DNA from: Apostichopus japonicus
Lineage: Eukaryota > Echinodermata > Holothuroidea > Aspidochirotida > Stichopodidae
Assembly: GCF_037975245.1 (NCBI RefSeq)
Contig: NC_092580.1
Coordinates: forward strand, 29,105,501 to 29,169,500
Direction of reading: 5' to 3'
Length of the DNA: 64,000 bases
The position numbers and the translations under genes were made by a program. This document shows, one piece after another, positions 45,302 to 60,105 of this stretch. How positions within the stretch are numbered: the first letter of the stretch is position 1; each line of letters starts with the position of its first letter. The notes under the pieces were generated by a model that was not told the DNA's origin, did not search any database, and worked only from the letters and a program-made list of their open reading frames with translations.

Positions 45302-46648
45302 TTAGAAAGCTGTCCGCAAACGGTTGACTCGATCTTGAAAACTTCTCCTAAAGCAGAGGACCTTGAGCATGCCGAGACGGAAACGCATATTCATCTTCGC
45401 GTACAGGAACGGATTAAGCATAGAATTAAACCAGATGAGTCGCTGTAGAATCTCCCAGATCAACCCGGGAGCTTGATAAATATGCCATGATTGTAAGAAC
45501 ACCAGGATGTGGTATGGTAACCAACATGCAGTATATACGGTTGTTAACAGAAAGACACTTCGAGCAACACTGGAGTGGTCAACAAGTTTAGTATTTTCTT
45601 TTCGCTTGCGTACCCTCTTTCGATAACAAACACGGCTGTCCTCGCTTCCCGTACATTGTCGTTTTTCGTAGGTGACGTATTTCACGCCGCTGTCGGTATC
45701 ATGCTCTGCGTGTTGGTTTTCATTGCCTTCGAGTCTATTGTCTGTCTCAAATCCATCGTTTATTATTGCAAACCCTCCATGATCACCTTGTGAGCTGTTC
45801 TCTGCCATCCCTGTCGTTCCTGTAGAAATTACAGATTTCAAATCTGCGTCCGTTTCTTGAGAAATCGTTCTTTTCGGGTGAGAATTCCGGAGGTTACGAT
45901 TATTAAGTTTTCGATGTACCTTGAAGGCTACCGTTACATTGACTGCAACCAATAATACCAAAGGAATGATGAAATCTAAATTTTCCAAAATGATGGACAA
46001 TAACATGTTGTCTGTATTTTGAATCGCAACAAGGCATGTTGCTGACCCCCCTCTTCGAGTTGATGGGCTCATAATGTCGTTGGTCGACACCGAATACAGG
46101 ATGGTGTACAACGTGGTGTAGATCCACACCAATATGACCACACCCCTCGCAATGGTGTGATTCTGTAATCTCTTATATCTTAGCACATCGGATATCAGCC
46201 ATAATCGATCAATACTGATAACAATGACAGTCACCACAGACATGTAAATCACAAAGTAGTGCATCGATAACCAAGCAGCACAGAAGATATCACCGAATGG
46301 CCAGGAACCAATAGCCAAAGTTAAGAAATCCACTACCATCACAATCGAACCAACTAAAACATCCGATATCGACAAATTCAGGATAAAAATATTTGCAACG
46401 GTATTTCTGACGAAATCGTTGAGGACGTAGGATGCTATGACGATGATATTGCCGCCAATTGTAGTCAGTAACACAATCGCATAACACACCAAGAACATAA
46501 TCCAAAGAACTGGATGTGTCGAGTCTTGCCATGGCGTTGTGAGATCTTGTGACATGTAAGAGCTGTTCATAATATCCATCTTCGTAATAAATTCGTTTGG
46601 CGGCGAAAGGCGGCTGTATAATATTAAACAAGTTTCCGTTTCGATCAA
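45302..46648 (-). CDS. Class A GPCR, amine-receptor-like but lacking Asp3.32
   Basis: A single exon of 448 codons with seven hydrophobic segments. Landmarks: N67 (TM1 GGN), D96 (TM2 LSISD), C123 and C205 (conserved disulfide), D147-R148-L149 (DRY variant), W175 (TM4), P229 (TM5), C375-W376-L377-P378 (TM6), N412-P413-F-L-Y416 (NPxxY). The third loop is long (about 243-358) and basic near TM6. Overall pattern is histamine H3/muscarinic-like. At the amine-binding position 3.32, seven residues after C123, it has His130 instead of Asp, so a classical monoamine ligand is unlikely; the ligand is unknown. The first Met is at 1, but Met24 (MDIMNSS, followed by a glycosylation-type NSS) is a plausible start. 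The last exon residues RTAF precede TAA at 45302. Confidence 0.92.
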   Translation of the reverse strand: MIETETCLILYSRLSPPNEFITKMDIMNSSYMSQDLTTPWQDSTHPVLWIMFLVCYAIVLLTTIGGNIIVIASYVLNDFVRNTVANIFILNLSISDVLVGSIVMVVDFLTLAIGSWPFGDIFCAAWLSMHYFVIYMSVVTVIVISIDRLWLISDVLRYKRLQNHTIARGVVILVWIYTTLYTILYSVSTNDIMSPSTRRGGSATCLVAIQNTDNMLLSIILENLDFIIPLVLLVAVNVTVAFKVHRKLNNRNLRNSHPKRTISQETDADLKSVISTGTTGMAENSSQGDHGGFAIINDGFETDNRLEGNENQHAEHDTDSGVKYVTYEKRQCTGSEDSRVCYRKRVRKRKENTKLVDHSSVARSVFLLTTVYTACWLPYHILVFLQSWHIYQAPGLIWEILQRLIWFNSMLNPFLYAKMNMRFRLGMLKVLCFRRSFQDRVNRLRTAF

Positions 46649-48734
46649 ATCAAAATAAAGCAGAATATAGAAGAATAAATTCTAGTCATTTGCAGTAAAG
46701 TTAAAACGTTTTGAATTCTTAACGATGAAAACATACAGTTTTCAGTGAATAAATGTAAATATCTCCTCCTTAAGAAAAGATATACTCTTACTGAATGACG
46801 ATATTTTCTCTTAGAGCAAAACGCAACCGCTAATTTTATGCAAATATATAAATATACCTAGCTTCGTGTCCCGTCTTTTTATCGACCGTTTTCCTAGTTA
46901 ATCTCTCTTTCTCTCTCGCTTCATCTCTCTCCGCCTGTCTCACTTACACTCTCGCTTTCTTTGGAGGTAACTAATGAAGTGAACATATATATCAAAGATG
47001 CTTCTTGGCATTTAAACTTGATCGCACGCCTAGATATTATTTGAGCTTTGAAATTAATCTGCCTTAATGCACTGTAATCCTTATTCAGTCATTTACCATT
47101 CACCTGTTCACATGACCAAGAGTGACTTTGTGATTGGACAGAATGTGATTACTTAAAACAAACGTATTTGCGAAGATGCAGTAAAAGGGGAAACAACTTT
47201 GAATGGAGGTCAGTTTGTAATTATATTGAATACGGTTATATACTGAACAATAGAAAATTATTTTCCTTCAGCTTATTGACAATTTAATTGTTCAACACAT
47301 TTATAAATATACCATATCTTATCATTTAGAAATACATAAAAACGTCATACATTATATAAAAAAAATAACATCATGTTTATTTGAGACGGCACTGAGTATA
47401 TAATCGTTGTAAAAAAAAGTGAGAGAAAAAATCGTATTGACTCTGCCCTATATGCAGATGCCGTATAACTAGGCTACGTAGACTGGATGTTATGTCAAAC
47501 ATTACGAAACCGGTAAAAGAATTTTATCTGCTGCCTTGCCATCTACATCAAAGATTTAAGTCCTATTTCGTGACGTATTTACTCTTTAAGTTTCAGGTTT
47601 CTTCAATCTACTTGTTTACATCATTATTTGGAATAATAAGAAATGACTTGTGCAGGTGAAGGTTATCTTCATTTCTTTATATGAGAGTTTAGTAAAGAAT
47701 GAAATCGACAACGTTGATCAAAATTGCAAATTTGAAAGCCGCTTCTTATAGTTGCAATTTATTTCCGTGAATTTGATTAGTCCGATATCCGTTTTGATTT
47801 TTCGGTTCGTTAGTTGTTCGGGGAGTTTTCTTTGTTAGTGCATGTGTGTGTGGGGGGGGGGGGGGTGGGGGTAGTGTGTGCGTATAATTCATCCTTTTGT
47901 TTCGATCGATTATGTATTAATTATTTGCAATCGTCAGCTTTACAATATGAGCAATGTATAAATACGAGTGGAGTCTGATTCATTATTCTAGGTCCTAATT
48001 CGAGTCCCTGGTTATGTTGAGTGCGTATTGTCAAATTTCGATTAGATTCAGTCTTTTGGAAACTGTTTTAAATGTATAGTATTTCTTATTGGGGTTTATA
48101 TCTCCACTCATATGAAACTAGTCGATAGAAGAAGACAAAATTAAGCGCAAAATACAAAACAAACCTCAATTTGTTTTTTTTTTGTTTTCCATATAAGAAC
48201 GAAATAAGTCTTTGATAATGAATATCACGCGACAAAAGCATTTGCTGCAGAATCGACAATGACGTTACAGGTAGGACATGATTTAACTTTAGTCGACTAT
48301 TCATAGGGTTGAAATCAATCCAAGAGGTTTTACCATGGAAAGTACAGGGATAGGAGTGAAGAAGTCCTTTGGGGGGGGGGGGGGGGGGTTGCTCACACAA
48401 CCCCTGGATTTTGTGTACAGCTAATATTCCTTTTTTGCCTGCCAAACTATAATATTCCGCTGATTGTTTTAACTTTCTTCCCGTTATCAAGAATTTAGTA
48501 CAATTGTCAATTATATACGATATATTGAGCCGAGCAAGATCGTGCTGTTATTTCTCTTATTCACAATGTCTGCTGGAAAAGATCAAACTATTGCTAGAAT
48601 AAAACACAATTTTGACCGTTTTCTCATTTTTCAACTCTGATAACAAAATGTTAGCTATAGGGCTTATAGGGATGGGACGTAATCATGTTATATCTTCTGC
48701 AATCATGCAGTTCTGATCCAAGCTGGTTTTATGG
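46649..48734. other. No gene recognised; two long poly-G runs
   Basis: Intergenic DNA upstream of the GPCR. It contains G homopolymers at 47853-47866 and 48371-48388 and a TC-rich stretch at 46901-46960. The ORF on the - strand at 48086-48490 spans a poly-G run and has no domain I recognise. Confidence 0.5.
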
Positions 48735-49215
48735 TAAATATCGATTTATTGGGAAAATGTTCGATGTTTTGTTTTAGATCTCATCGATCATCAGTTACAT
48801 GCACCCAAAATGATTGGCATCATTTTTGTTTTTGGATTATTGTTGAAAAAGCTTTCAATACAATTGAATGGAACTTTATTGACATTGTCTGCATTTTGTT
48901 GGTTTTGAGGAGAAATGACCAAATTGGGCAAGCAGTTAGAGACCTTTGAACAATGTTTTTCTTGAACGGATTTTAAAATAAGTATAGAGGAGTTCGTCAA
49001 GAGTGTCCTTTGAGCCTCTATCGTTTCATTTTATTTATCAAGCTGTTAACTCTGAGCGTCATGGACCCCCCACCCCTCACACCCTGGGAAATACCATTCC
49101 TCCCCGAAGAGATAAAAAATCTAACAGTTTATGGATGACACTGTCATTTTCTTGGATGTCAGTTTTGATGCTCTTCGTATATGCTATTAAATATTCTTAA
49201 TTGCCTAAAATATGA
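48735..49215 (+). pseudogene. LINE reverse transcriptase fragment (copy A)
   Basis: Frames across this stretch give ENVRCFVLDLIDHQLHAP-like, then VEKAFNTIEWNFIDIV (RT motif A region, normally DxxKAFD), then RGVRQECPLSLYRFILF (the QGCPLSP motif). Finally VYG is followed, after a 1-2 nt shift, by DDTVIFLDV, the catalytic YxDD box. Stops and frameshifts show it is dead. The part from 48980 onward is duplicated at 60106-60340, where the LINE continues further. Confidence 0.8.
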
Positions 49216-49220
49216 GAAAT

Positions 49221-49880
49221 TATATGTTCAAAACTATTCTCATCACCTTCAAAACCTCAAGGACTAATTAGGAATTAACGTTCTCATATTCTCATCCGAA
49301 AACAGACCTCTGAAAAATGTGATTTCAAAACAAGAAAACGATGACGCCATATTAGGAACACAACTGCCAAGCACAGGCATGTACCGGATGCGCGACGATC
49401 ATACCGTCCCACATTCACATACATTTACACTGAGAAAAACAACCACTGTATTTCGCTATATCGTTAGAGATTTCAACTTTTCTTTACAACATGTAAAATA
49501 TCAGAGAAAAATGCCTGTCCGTTGTGTTGTTGGAGTCTGCAGTTATGTCATAACCCGTGCAATTAGCCTTCATCGTTGGCCAAAGGACGAAAAAAACACC
49601 AGCCAGTATACAGCTCCGTATGTAGCGAACACTTCACGGAAGCAGACTACGATCGCTCCTTCTACTGAAATAAAACAAATGGGCTTTAATGGGTCGACAT
49701 AAACGAGTCGTTCATACTGGCAAGTACCCCACATTAAAAACTCCTAAGACCAGAGCGGGGAACAGGAAACCTCCAGTGGGACAAGTGGCGATCCTTTGGA
49801 GGAAGCGCGGCCAAGCACTAATGCTAGTATTAGCGTTACTACACTGAAGTCGCAAAAGACGAAGAGTGTTTCCATTATCA
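49221..49880 (+). pseudogene. THAP-domain gene fragment (copy A)
   Basis: From ATG at 49511: MPVRCVVGVCS, then ISLHRWPKDEK, then, after a frameshift, the bases for CSEHF. This is the C2CH zinc pattern of a THAP DNA-binding domain, common at the start of P-element/Kolobok-type transposases and of host THAP proteins. The start MPVRC and the RWP segment are intact, but the domain is broken in the middle. The downstream bases match copy B at 61849-62520. Confidence 0.7.
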
Positions 49881-50050
49881 TCTTAATTCACACCCCTTAA
49901 TTGCCCTATAGTTGTGTAGTAAGAACTATAAGGTTAGCTTCAGAAGGGATGGGTTACACCGTCTGTGAAAAATCTCAGTGCCACAATTTCTTTCTGGAAT
50001 ATGCTGGGTCAGTTAGTTATTTCTTATTCGTATCCCAGGAAAACCATTTT

Positions 50051-51969
50051 CAGGCGCGTATCCAGGATTTTCTAACCCGGGATGCGCGAATTACTGTCTA
50101 AGCGGAGCGCCACCATCGGTTGGCGCGGAGCGTACAAGAAAATTTTTGGTTTTGATACCCCCCAGATCACCGGAAATGGCACTTCTCGGGCTTGAAAATG
50201 AGCAACCAGATGTACACTTTTGCCTGAGAACCAAGTATTTCCCAAAAGTTTTTTCCATCCATAACCTTTTTGAAGATTGTCACCAGTCACACATCATGTT
50301 CGACCTGATTGCATGTCCTATGGATCATTGCTTTTGTAGGTTATTCTACGTCACGGCCCACAATATCCGAAAGCCCCACTTTTAAAGGTTTTAAGCCCAT
50401 TACTTGTTGAGAATTTGAAAATTCACTTTTCTCGTGAATAAAATCACTCAGTGGCGGCGGAACCGGGGGGGGGGGCTTGGGGGGGCTCAGCCCCCCCAAT
50501 GAAAAATTTCCTTGTACGCTCCGCGCCAGCCGATGGTGGCGCTCCGCTTAGATAGTCTCCACACATTAGCCCCCCCCCCCCCCCCCAATAATTTTTACGT
50601 TCCGCCGCGCCTGAAATCACTTGAAAACATACCCATAATGTTGCACAAAATTCAATCTATAAACAACCAATATAGAAAAACCTCCTTGAACCCCTAACAG
50701 ACAGGTCAAAATTGAACGAGTAGAGGAAAGTATGATGAAGAATGTTGGTGAGGAAATTTTGGAAAATTCCGACACAGTTAATTTATTGGTGTAGAAATAT
50801 TGCAACCTCTTATAATGGCTTTTACAAAACTTGGTTGAAGGAACAGAAAAATAGGAGATATTTCCGATATCAGGTATATCGAAACCGAACACTTCACTCA
50901 TTGGCGTAGGTCCCGTAGGAGGCGGGGGCTGCAGCCCCCCCCCCCCAATTTTTTTCCCATTTTTTTTGGGCACCTACTGAAAGAAAAATAAATAGCAATG
51001 AATAGCTTAAAATGATCTCCTTGGTAATTTAAATAAAGTTGTAAGCTTGGCCGACATTACTACTGTAAAAGAGAGTTTTGACATAATGGATCTGTATGCT
51101 TTTTCTCCATCTACATAAGACATTTGGTTGTTTACATTAGCATCCGGCGGTATACTGTGCAACTTTGACGGACCGTGCGGTACACGATGCCATACAATGT
51201 AATGACCGATCTTGCCTATATGATATTGGCATCGACATGTTGAATGCGTGCTTCTTTGACTACACACATTGACAGTTTTTGAGGCTGTACATCGTGGAAC
51301 ATGCATTTCAATGCTCATTGATATGATGTTATATCTGCTCTTTGCTTTACAAATTCGAACAGGCGTGTAGCGAGTGATTGCCAAGGGAGGGCGAAGCCTG
51401 TAGGCAAACTATTTAAGCGAAGCGCCACCATGCGTTGGCGCGAAGCGTACAAGAAAAATTTTGGCCGAAAATGCCTCCCAGATCGCTGGAAATGACACTT
51501 CCCAGGCCTTGTAAGTTGCATCTAAGCATTGTCTATTTTGAAATTACTAGCGATGTCATAAAGAAAATTTGCTCGGGGGGGGGGCGGTCGCCCCCTTCCC
51601 GAAATGCGTTATGTTCGCCGATGACTCGGTCGAGTTCAAGTACATTAGTGAGAGAGGAAAAACGGAAACGTCAAAAATGGAGTTGTCGGGGTAAGGGGTA
51701 GGGTGAGGCGCACACCCCCTCCGTAATCCTTGATCTGTCACTGGCTACCCTGTGTATATAATAGGGATCTTTCTCTTCCCGAGGTCTTGGCTATCTTCTA
51801 CTCCCTCCTTTTCTCCTTTTTCTCTCTTTTTTCTTTTTCTTTTCCCTTCCTTCCTCTCCTCCTTTTCTTTTTTCCCCTCCTTTTCCCTTTTTTCTTCTCT
51901 TTTTTTTCTCTCCTCTTTTCCTTACCCGGGGGGCGCGCGCCCCCAACGCCCCCCCTGGATACGCACCTG
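50051..51969. mobile_element. Second 1.9 kb TIR element with 5-bp duplication (inverted copy)
   Basis: Ends CAGGCGCGTATCCAGG and CCTGGATACGCACCTG, flanked by ATTTT at 50046-50050 and 51970-51974. The duplicated segment at 62673 is uninterrupted here (aaaaccattctatgttgg), a direct empty site. Its sequence, read on the - strand, matches 887-3060 over most of its length, including the purine-rich block (pyrimidine-rich on the + strand, 51785-51925) and the internal modules, so it is the same family in opposite orientation. No transposase frame. Confidence 0.9.
50449..50613. mobile_element. 165-bp hAT-like MITE nested in the 1.9 kb element
   Basis: Ends CAGTGGCGGCGGAACC and, inverted, CAGGCGCGGCGGAAC, with a perfect 8-bp target duplication AAATCACT at 50441-50448 and 50614-50621. 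The sister element has an uninterrupted gttttgaagtgagtttattc at the corresponding place (about 2653-2673). It consists mainly of G and C runs around a partial internal module (cttgtacgctccgcgccagc ... gtggcgctccgcttagatag). Confidence 0.88.
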
Positions 51970-53002
51970 ATTTTATGTTGGGGAGGGAGTGAGGGTGAAA
52001 GGGATTGGTCAAAATAAGGTTATAAAGATTATATTCCAAAGGGTGTTTAAATCTCACAGAGATTTATTTTAAACAGTCACAGAGCCAAAAATTGGCACAA
52101 CGTAGTTCAAATATTAAATCTTTGAACGAAGTTCATTCAATATCAGTTCTAGACAGTCGTCATTCTGGACAATCTGAACAAGCCTGTGACTAAACCAACA
52201 TTAACAACAATCATTGCTTTATGTCATCAATATAAAACTGTACTTTTCATAGACAATATCATTCTTAAATTACACTGATGTAATTTGTGACATCAAAGGA
52301 GGTTTAAGGAAAAACAACTTACATGAAAGTTTTGGCTTCAAGCCTAAAAAAGATACATGTTCATTGCCATCAATCGTTGTTGTGACAAATTAATTAGAAT
52401 AAACCAGAGGCAAACAGAATAAAGGGTCATTTCAACCAAGAAACACTGCATGACGCAACTCACATGCAACAATGTTACCACACATGACGACACGTACAAC
52501 ACTGACGCAACGTGAAACACAGCATGACACGCATTATGAGTTTCTGAAGAAAGATTGTCAAACAAACCACCTGCTGCTGAAGAAACAACTCTAAACATTC
52601 AAGAGTTCTTCTACCTCCATTAATCTTTATTATGACTTTTTGACAAATATCATGGAAGCAAACATGTTTGGGAGGTAAATGCTCCGAAAATGGTAAATCC
52701 CCGTTCACTTATGCTCATATTATATGACATCATTGTCACGCCAATACATGTATCCAAATGCTTCAAAACATGCCTTTTCATTTCATTGTTGATATTGGGT
52801 CTGGAAAATGACCATTTCATCCTTAATTAAAAGTCTTGAATTTCAATATATCAACACTTAAGGAACCCTGACGGATTGATAATCCAACACAATCGTAGAA
52901 TAGAAAAGATGTTTCTGGAGGGATTTCTCAACCAAGGCTTCCTATACAATAGCGTTTTCTCTTGGCAACTTGAATCCAGTGTACATACCATTGGATGGAA
53001 AC

Positions 53003-53113
53003 TCACTTCTGATCCTTTGGACTGCACATGATGGTAACAAACCCCTGACTAGTCATGTTAGGACCCCCTAGCAACATGGAACCTGTTGACGGAATGCTAT
53101 GTATCTGTACTGC
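53003..53113 (-). CDS. Candidate terminal coding exon, copy A (unrecognised gene)
   Basis: On the - strand a good acceptor (ttttcttttcag) is followed by 36 codons and TGA. The peptide begins AVQIHSIPSTGSMLLGGPNM and ends TSQGFVTIMCSPKDQK. The phase is assumed to be 0. Sequence after the stop looks like a 3' UTR. I do not recognise the family, and no upstream exon is identified; upstream exons would have to lie to the right, beyond or interleaved with the + strand TIMP gene, so this copy may be an orphan duplicate. Confidence 0.45.
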   Translation of the reverse strand, partial: AVQIHSIPSTGSMLLGGPNMTSQGFVTIMCSPKDQK

Positions 53114-53479
53114 CTGAAAAGAAAATTATGAAAGTTTAAATGTATTAATGTGGGCCCTTGATGTCCACAATAACAAGCGTGATACAATGTACTGTTATGG
53201 TTACATTTGTTGTGAATTTACACCTTCCATGTTTCATGAACATTCTTTACAGTTTCAGACAATGATTTTCAAAACTCCAGGCCTAAGTGCTAACCTAGTA
53301 ATGAGTATAAAAAGACACAAATGCCTACCTAACATGGCTGCATAATGCAGTTTACATCCCTGAGCCAAACTTTCAGTATTCAACCAACCCTACTAGTAGT
53401 AGATACGAAAGATCTCCATATCAATAGAGACAACGCTTCATGGTAAACAGTCATGTGAAACAATCTCGACCAGGTTCAA

Positions 53480-53850
53480 TACCTATGGAAGTTGTACTAG
53501 AATCGTACCAAGCTGTTGCTAGCCTAGACGTTCTCGAACTCCTTAGAAGCTATATAAAGCGTACATTACACCTAAGAGGATATCAGACATAACTGTTTAT
53601 TAGTAACGCGCCACCACACAAATATGTGTCGACAAGTTCGTTATCACGGTGGCTTAAAGAAGAGGCAGCCTCTGGAATAAATGTGGAGCATTAAGAAGCT
53701 CTCAGTACTAGGTCAGCAGCCTTTTCAGCGGCAGAAGCAAATAATCTCCCGGTTAAAAATATCCTCCAAGTGGCAGGCTGGAAGTCCGAGGAAACGTTGC
53801 CATGTTCTATAATATACCAATTTAAGGAAAGCAAACAACGTTTGCACAAA
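53480..53850 (+). pseudogene. Tyrosine recombinase fragment (DIRS/Crypton-like)
   Basis: One + strand frame with two stops reads EVVLESYQAVASLDVLELL, then SYIKRTLHLRGYQT, then stop, SNAPPHKYVSTSSLSRWL, then stop, and STRSAAFSAAEANNLPVKN followed by ILQVAGWKSEETL. This is the C-terminal catalytic half of a tyrosine recombinase of the animal DIRS/Crypton sort (PHKPVSTSTISRWLK ... HSTR ... ILKAAGWxxxxTF). The active-site histidine of HSTR is replaced by leucine and the tail diverges before the catalytic tyrosine, so it is inactive. Confidence 0.8.
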
Positions 53851-55159
53851 CTTTATTGAATGACTGGGGACTTGACATGTTCCTACCATGCAAATGATGG
53901 AAAGAGCGTGTGTAATATTATGCTGGGAAAAAGGAAAGAAGCTCATTATGTTAAACTACGGCAGCATATCGTTCATATACTAAAGATACGAGATATTGGT
54001 ACAACTAAAGTAGAATTCTGATTTGTGTTATAGTTCATTGATCTTAAAAAGAATCATCATCGATGAGAGAAGTACAAGAATCTAAACAAGAACAGGAACT
54101 CTTAATAAAATTGAACGAGTAACGCTACCGATTCTGTGTTGTCTTATATGCTCATGAACAACTGCTTTAAAGTCTCATGTCATTCCGAAGTTTAGTGTGA
54201 TGGTGGTAGGATCCTAAATTTAAACGATACTTAAGTTGCAGTTTGAAAGGGGTTTTACCGACATCACACTAACGAGGGATAACATGCCCTCCCAATCTGG
54301 CAATATTGCTTCGATGATAAGATCTGCAAATTCGGCCCTCCCATGCAAACAGAAGCTTGATCAATTGTTCAATCTTATGTTATCCCTCGTTTGTGTAATG
54401 TTGGTAGAATCCCTATCCAGCTTCAACTTAGGTCACGTTTAATTTTAGGAGTATCTATCGCTTGCAGACATCAGATTGCGATCTTGTCTTTCTTGATCTG
54501 TAGTATCGATTTTTAATTGGAAGATATTCGTAATTCTTCATACTTGACGAAATACCAGCATGATCACATGTTTACAGTATGGTAGGGGAGTGTGATGAGA
54601 TTTTGAGAGAAGGAGAGGGAGGGGATTATTATAGCTTCTCTTTCACGAGCTTTATCGTACGTGACTTTTTACTAAAAGAAAGGAACCGTCTATCTGTCAG
54701 GGTTAAAAATCTACTAGTTTGCTCTGGATTATATGACGTCCCACAGAGACTTATCGAAAACAGGTGTTTTAGCTTAACAAGTAGTAAACCTTTGAACCGA
54801 TGAACGTGCCATCGACCGACCTTACATTAAATGATGTAACCCTATAGAGATAAGAATAGACAATAACAACATGTTGTTATGGGGATACAAAATATTACAT
54901 TTTGGCCAAATGACAAATGCGTCACACAAACACTACAAGATACGTATATTTAGCAAGTGTGTTAGACACTATTCAAGATTATACGTGATCTCAAATCAAT
55001 ATTCGGCCTAACATTGACTTTTCTACTTTTTACATGAAAAGGGAAAAAAACAACCTGAAATTTATGGAAATTTTACTACATTTGTGAAAGCATCGACTGT
55101 TGAAGTGTAATTGATTCACAAAGAGTTACTTCGAAAACCTTTCGATCAAACTAAATAAA

Positions 55160-58059
<2,900 letters not shown>

Positions 58060-59365
58060 CTTGTAATTTTGGGATGAGAAGAGGTCGCTGTTCCCACTTA
58101 AATTAAAATCAGATGTTGCTGTTTCACTTTCCTGAATTTATGTTGATGATGAATAATTCTGCAATGTGCCATTTAAATGTTACACTTTAAGAAAAACACA
58201 GGACGATTTGTAAGTATGACAAAGGACATGAATGTATTACTAAATAATACAATGTTCAATCATATATATTAAAACGTAATGAATTTCACGTCGTGCTTTA
58301 TAACAATATAAATCATATAATTATTACAACGATGGATTTTGCTAAGGAATACAGCTGCTCATATGAAACTTGACAGGGTCACCATCCCTCGTTATTACCT
58401 TTACACGTCTGGCTTTAACCCTTTTTGTGGTCGACACATCAATTCTCTACGCTTTTCCTCTAACCGAGCCTTCACCAATTAGCCAACCGATTTCCCGGGA
58501 ATACGTCACGGTCCCGGTGTGTGTCCTACCAGAAATATATTGCTAGCGAGTCAGCGATGCCACTGGCAGTGATTATGGTGTTTTGAAATAAGCCGCGCTA
58601 TCGGGAAAACGGACGAAATTACTACCTTACGCGATCAAGAAGATATTAGTGACTTTCGTGACTCATCCTAATGGTGTCTTCGTCCCCTCACCCAGCGGAG
58701 CAACGATTATGAACCAGAAAGTCGGTAGACCAATCTTAACCCCCCCCCCCTCTCCCTCTCCTTCTCACATCCTCCGTGTCCTACATTGGAACGTAGTAAA
58801 GTAACTAAAGTTTCACCGATTCGTCACAAGGCATTACGAACAACATTTGTGTATGATCTTAGATTTTGCACGTTCACTGCGTACATGATCTTAGGTTTGA
58901 TTATGATATACAAAGATGGTGCTTATTAACCTGAAAGGGATATAGATCACTTAGGTTCATCAACATCTGATGTAAAAGAAAGACTAATCGGAGATGATTG
59001 TAAAGATGAGTTTTCACTCATTCGTCTAAAAAATTTAAGAAAAGTTTGATACGGTTGGGAGTCTATATATGTTGACTGAGTACATGGCTTTAGTTTGAGT
59101 TATACTGTACAAAGATAGTGAACAAGAAATATAGCGCACACATTTTCATCTACATTTGAGGTATATAAAAGACTAAACGGATATCAAAGTTAGATACTCA
59201 TACACAGCAGACTAACATTCTTAAGTAAAAACCACATAAAGACGTACTTTTTCTAAGATTTCTCGATTTGACAAAACAAAGGTAGAAACGTCTAAAATTC
59301 AAACAAGTTGCCTACAGTGGAACTACGACCTCCCTGACCGGTGTCGAACCTCTGGACAAACAATC
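58060..59365. other. No gene recognised between TIMP and the SINE pair
   Basis: 3' flank of the TIMP gene. A variant polyadenylation signal ATTAAA occurs at 58268. A C-rich run lies at 58741-58765. No coding segment found. Confidence 0.4.
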
Positions 59366-59912
<547 letters not shown>

Positions 59913-59967
59913 TGTCTTTTCTTCTGTGGTTATTGTGATCCAGTGGGTATACTTTATACTTAATTAA

Positions 59968-60105
59968 TATGATGTGCAAACTCTGGGTGTAGTAGGTGTT
60001 GTTGCTGTGTACTTCGGTTATTTTATAGTAAATGAGAAGAACAATAAACTTAGATGCTACTTAAATTAATTTTTATTCAGAAGTAAATAAACATACACTT
60101 AAAGC
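59968..60105. repeat. Dispersed ~150-bp repeat (copy 2)
   Basis: Direct-orientation match to 42895-43045 (gtagtaggtgttgttgctgt, ggttattttatag, aagtaaataaacat), abutting the LINE fragment. Confidence 0.7.

Larger units (their letters stand above)
48980..53308. repeat. Segmental duplication, copy A
   Basis: 48980-49215, 49221-50050 and 51975-53308 correspond in order and orientation to 60106-60340, 61849-62672 and 62673-64000. Copy A has lost about 1.5 kb of LINE sequence and gained the 50051-51969 insertion. Divergence by eye is a few percent with small indels. The partner runs to the window edge, so the true extent is unknown. Confidence 0.9.
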
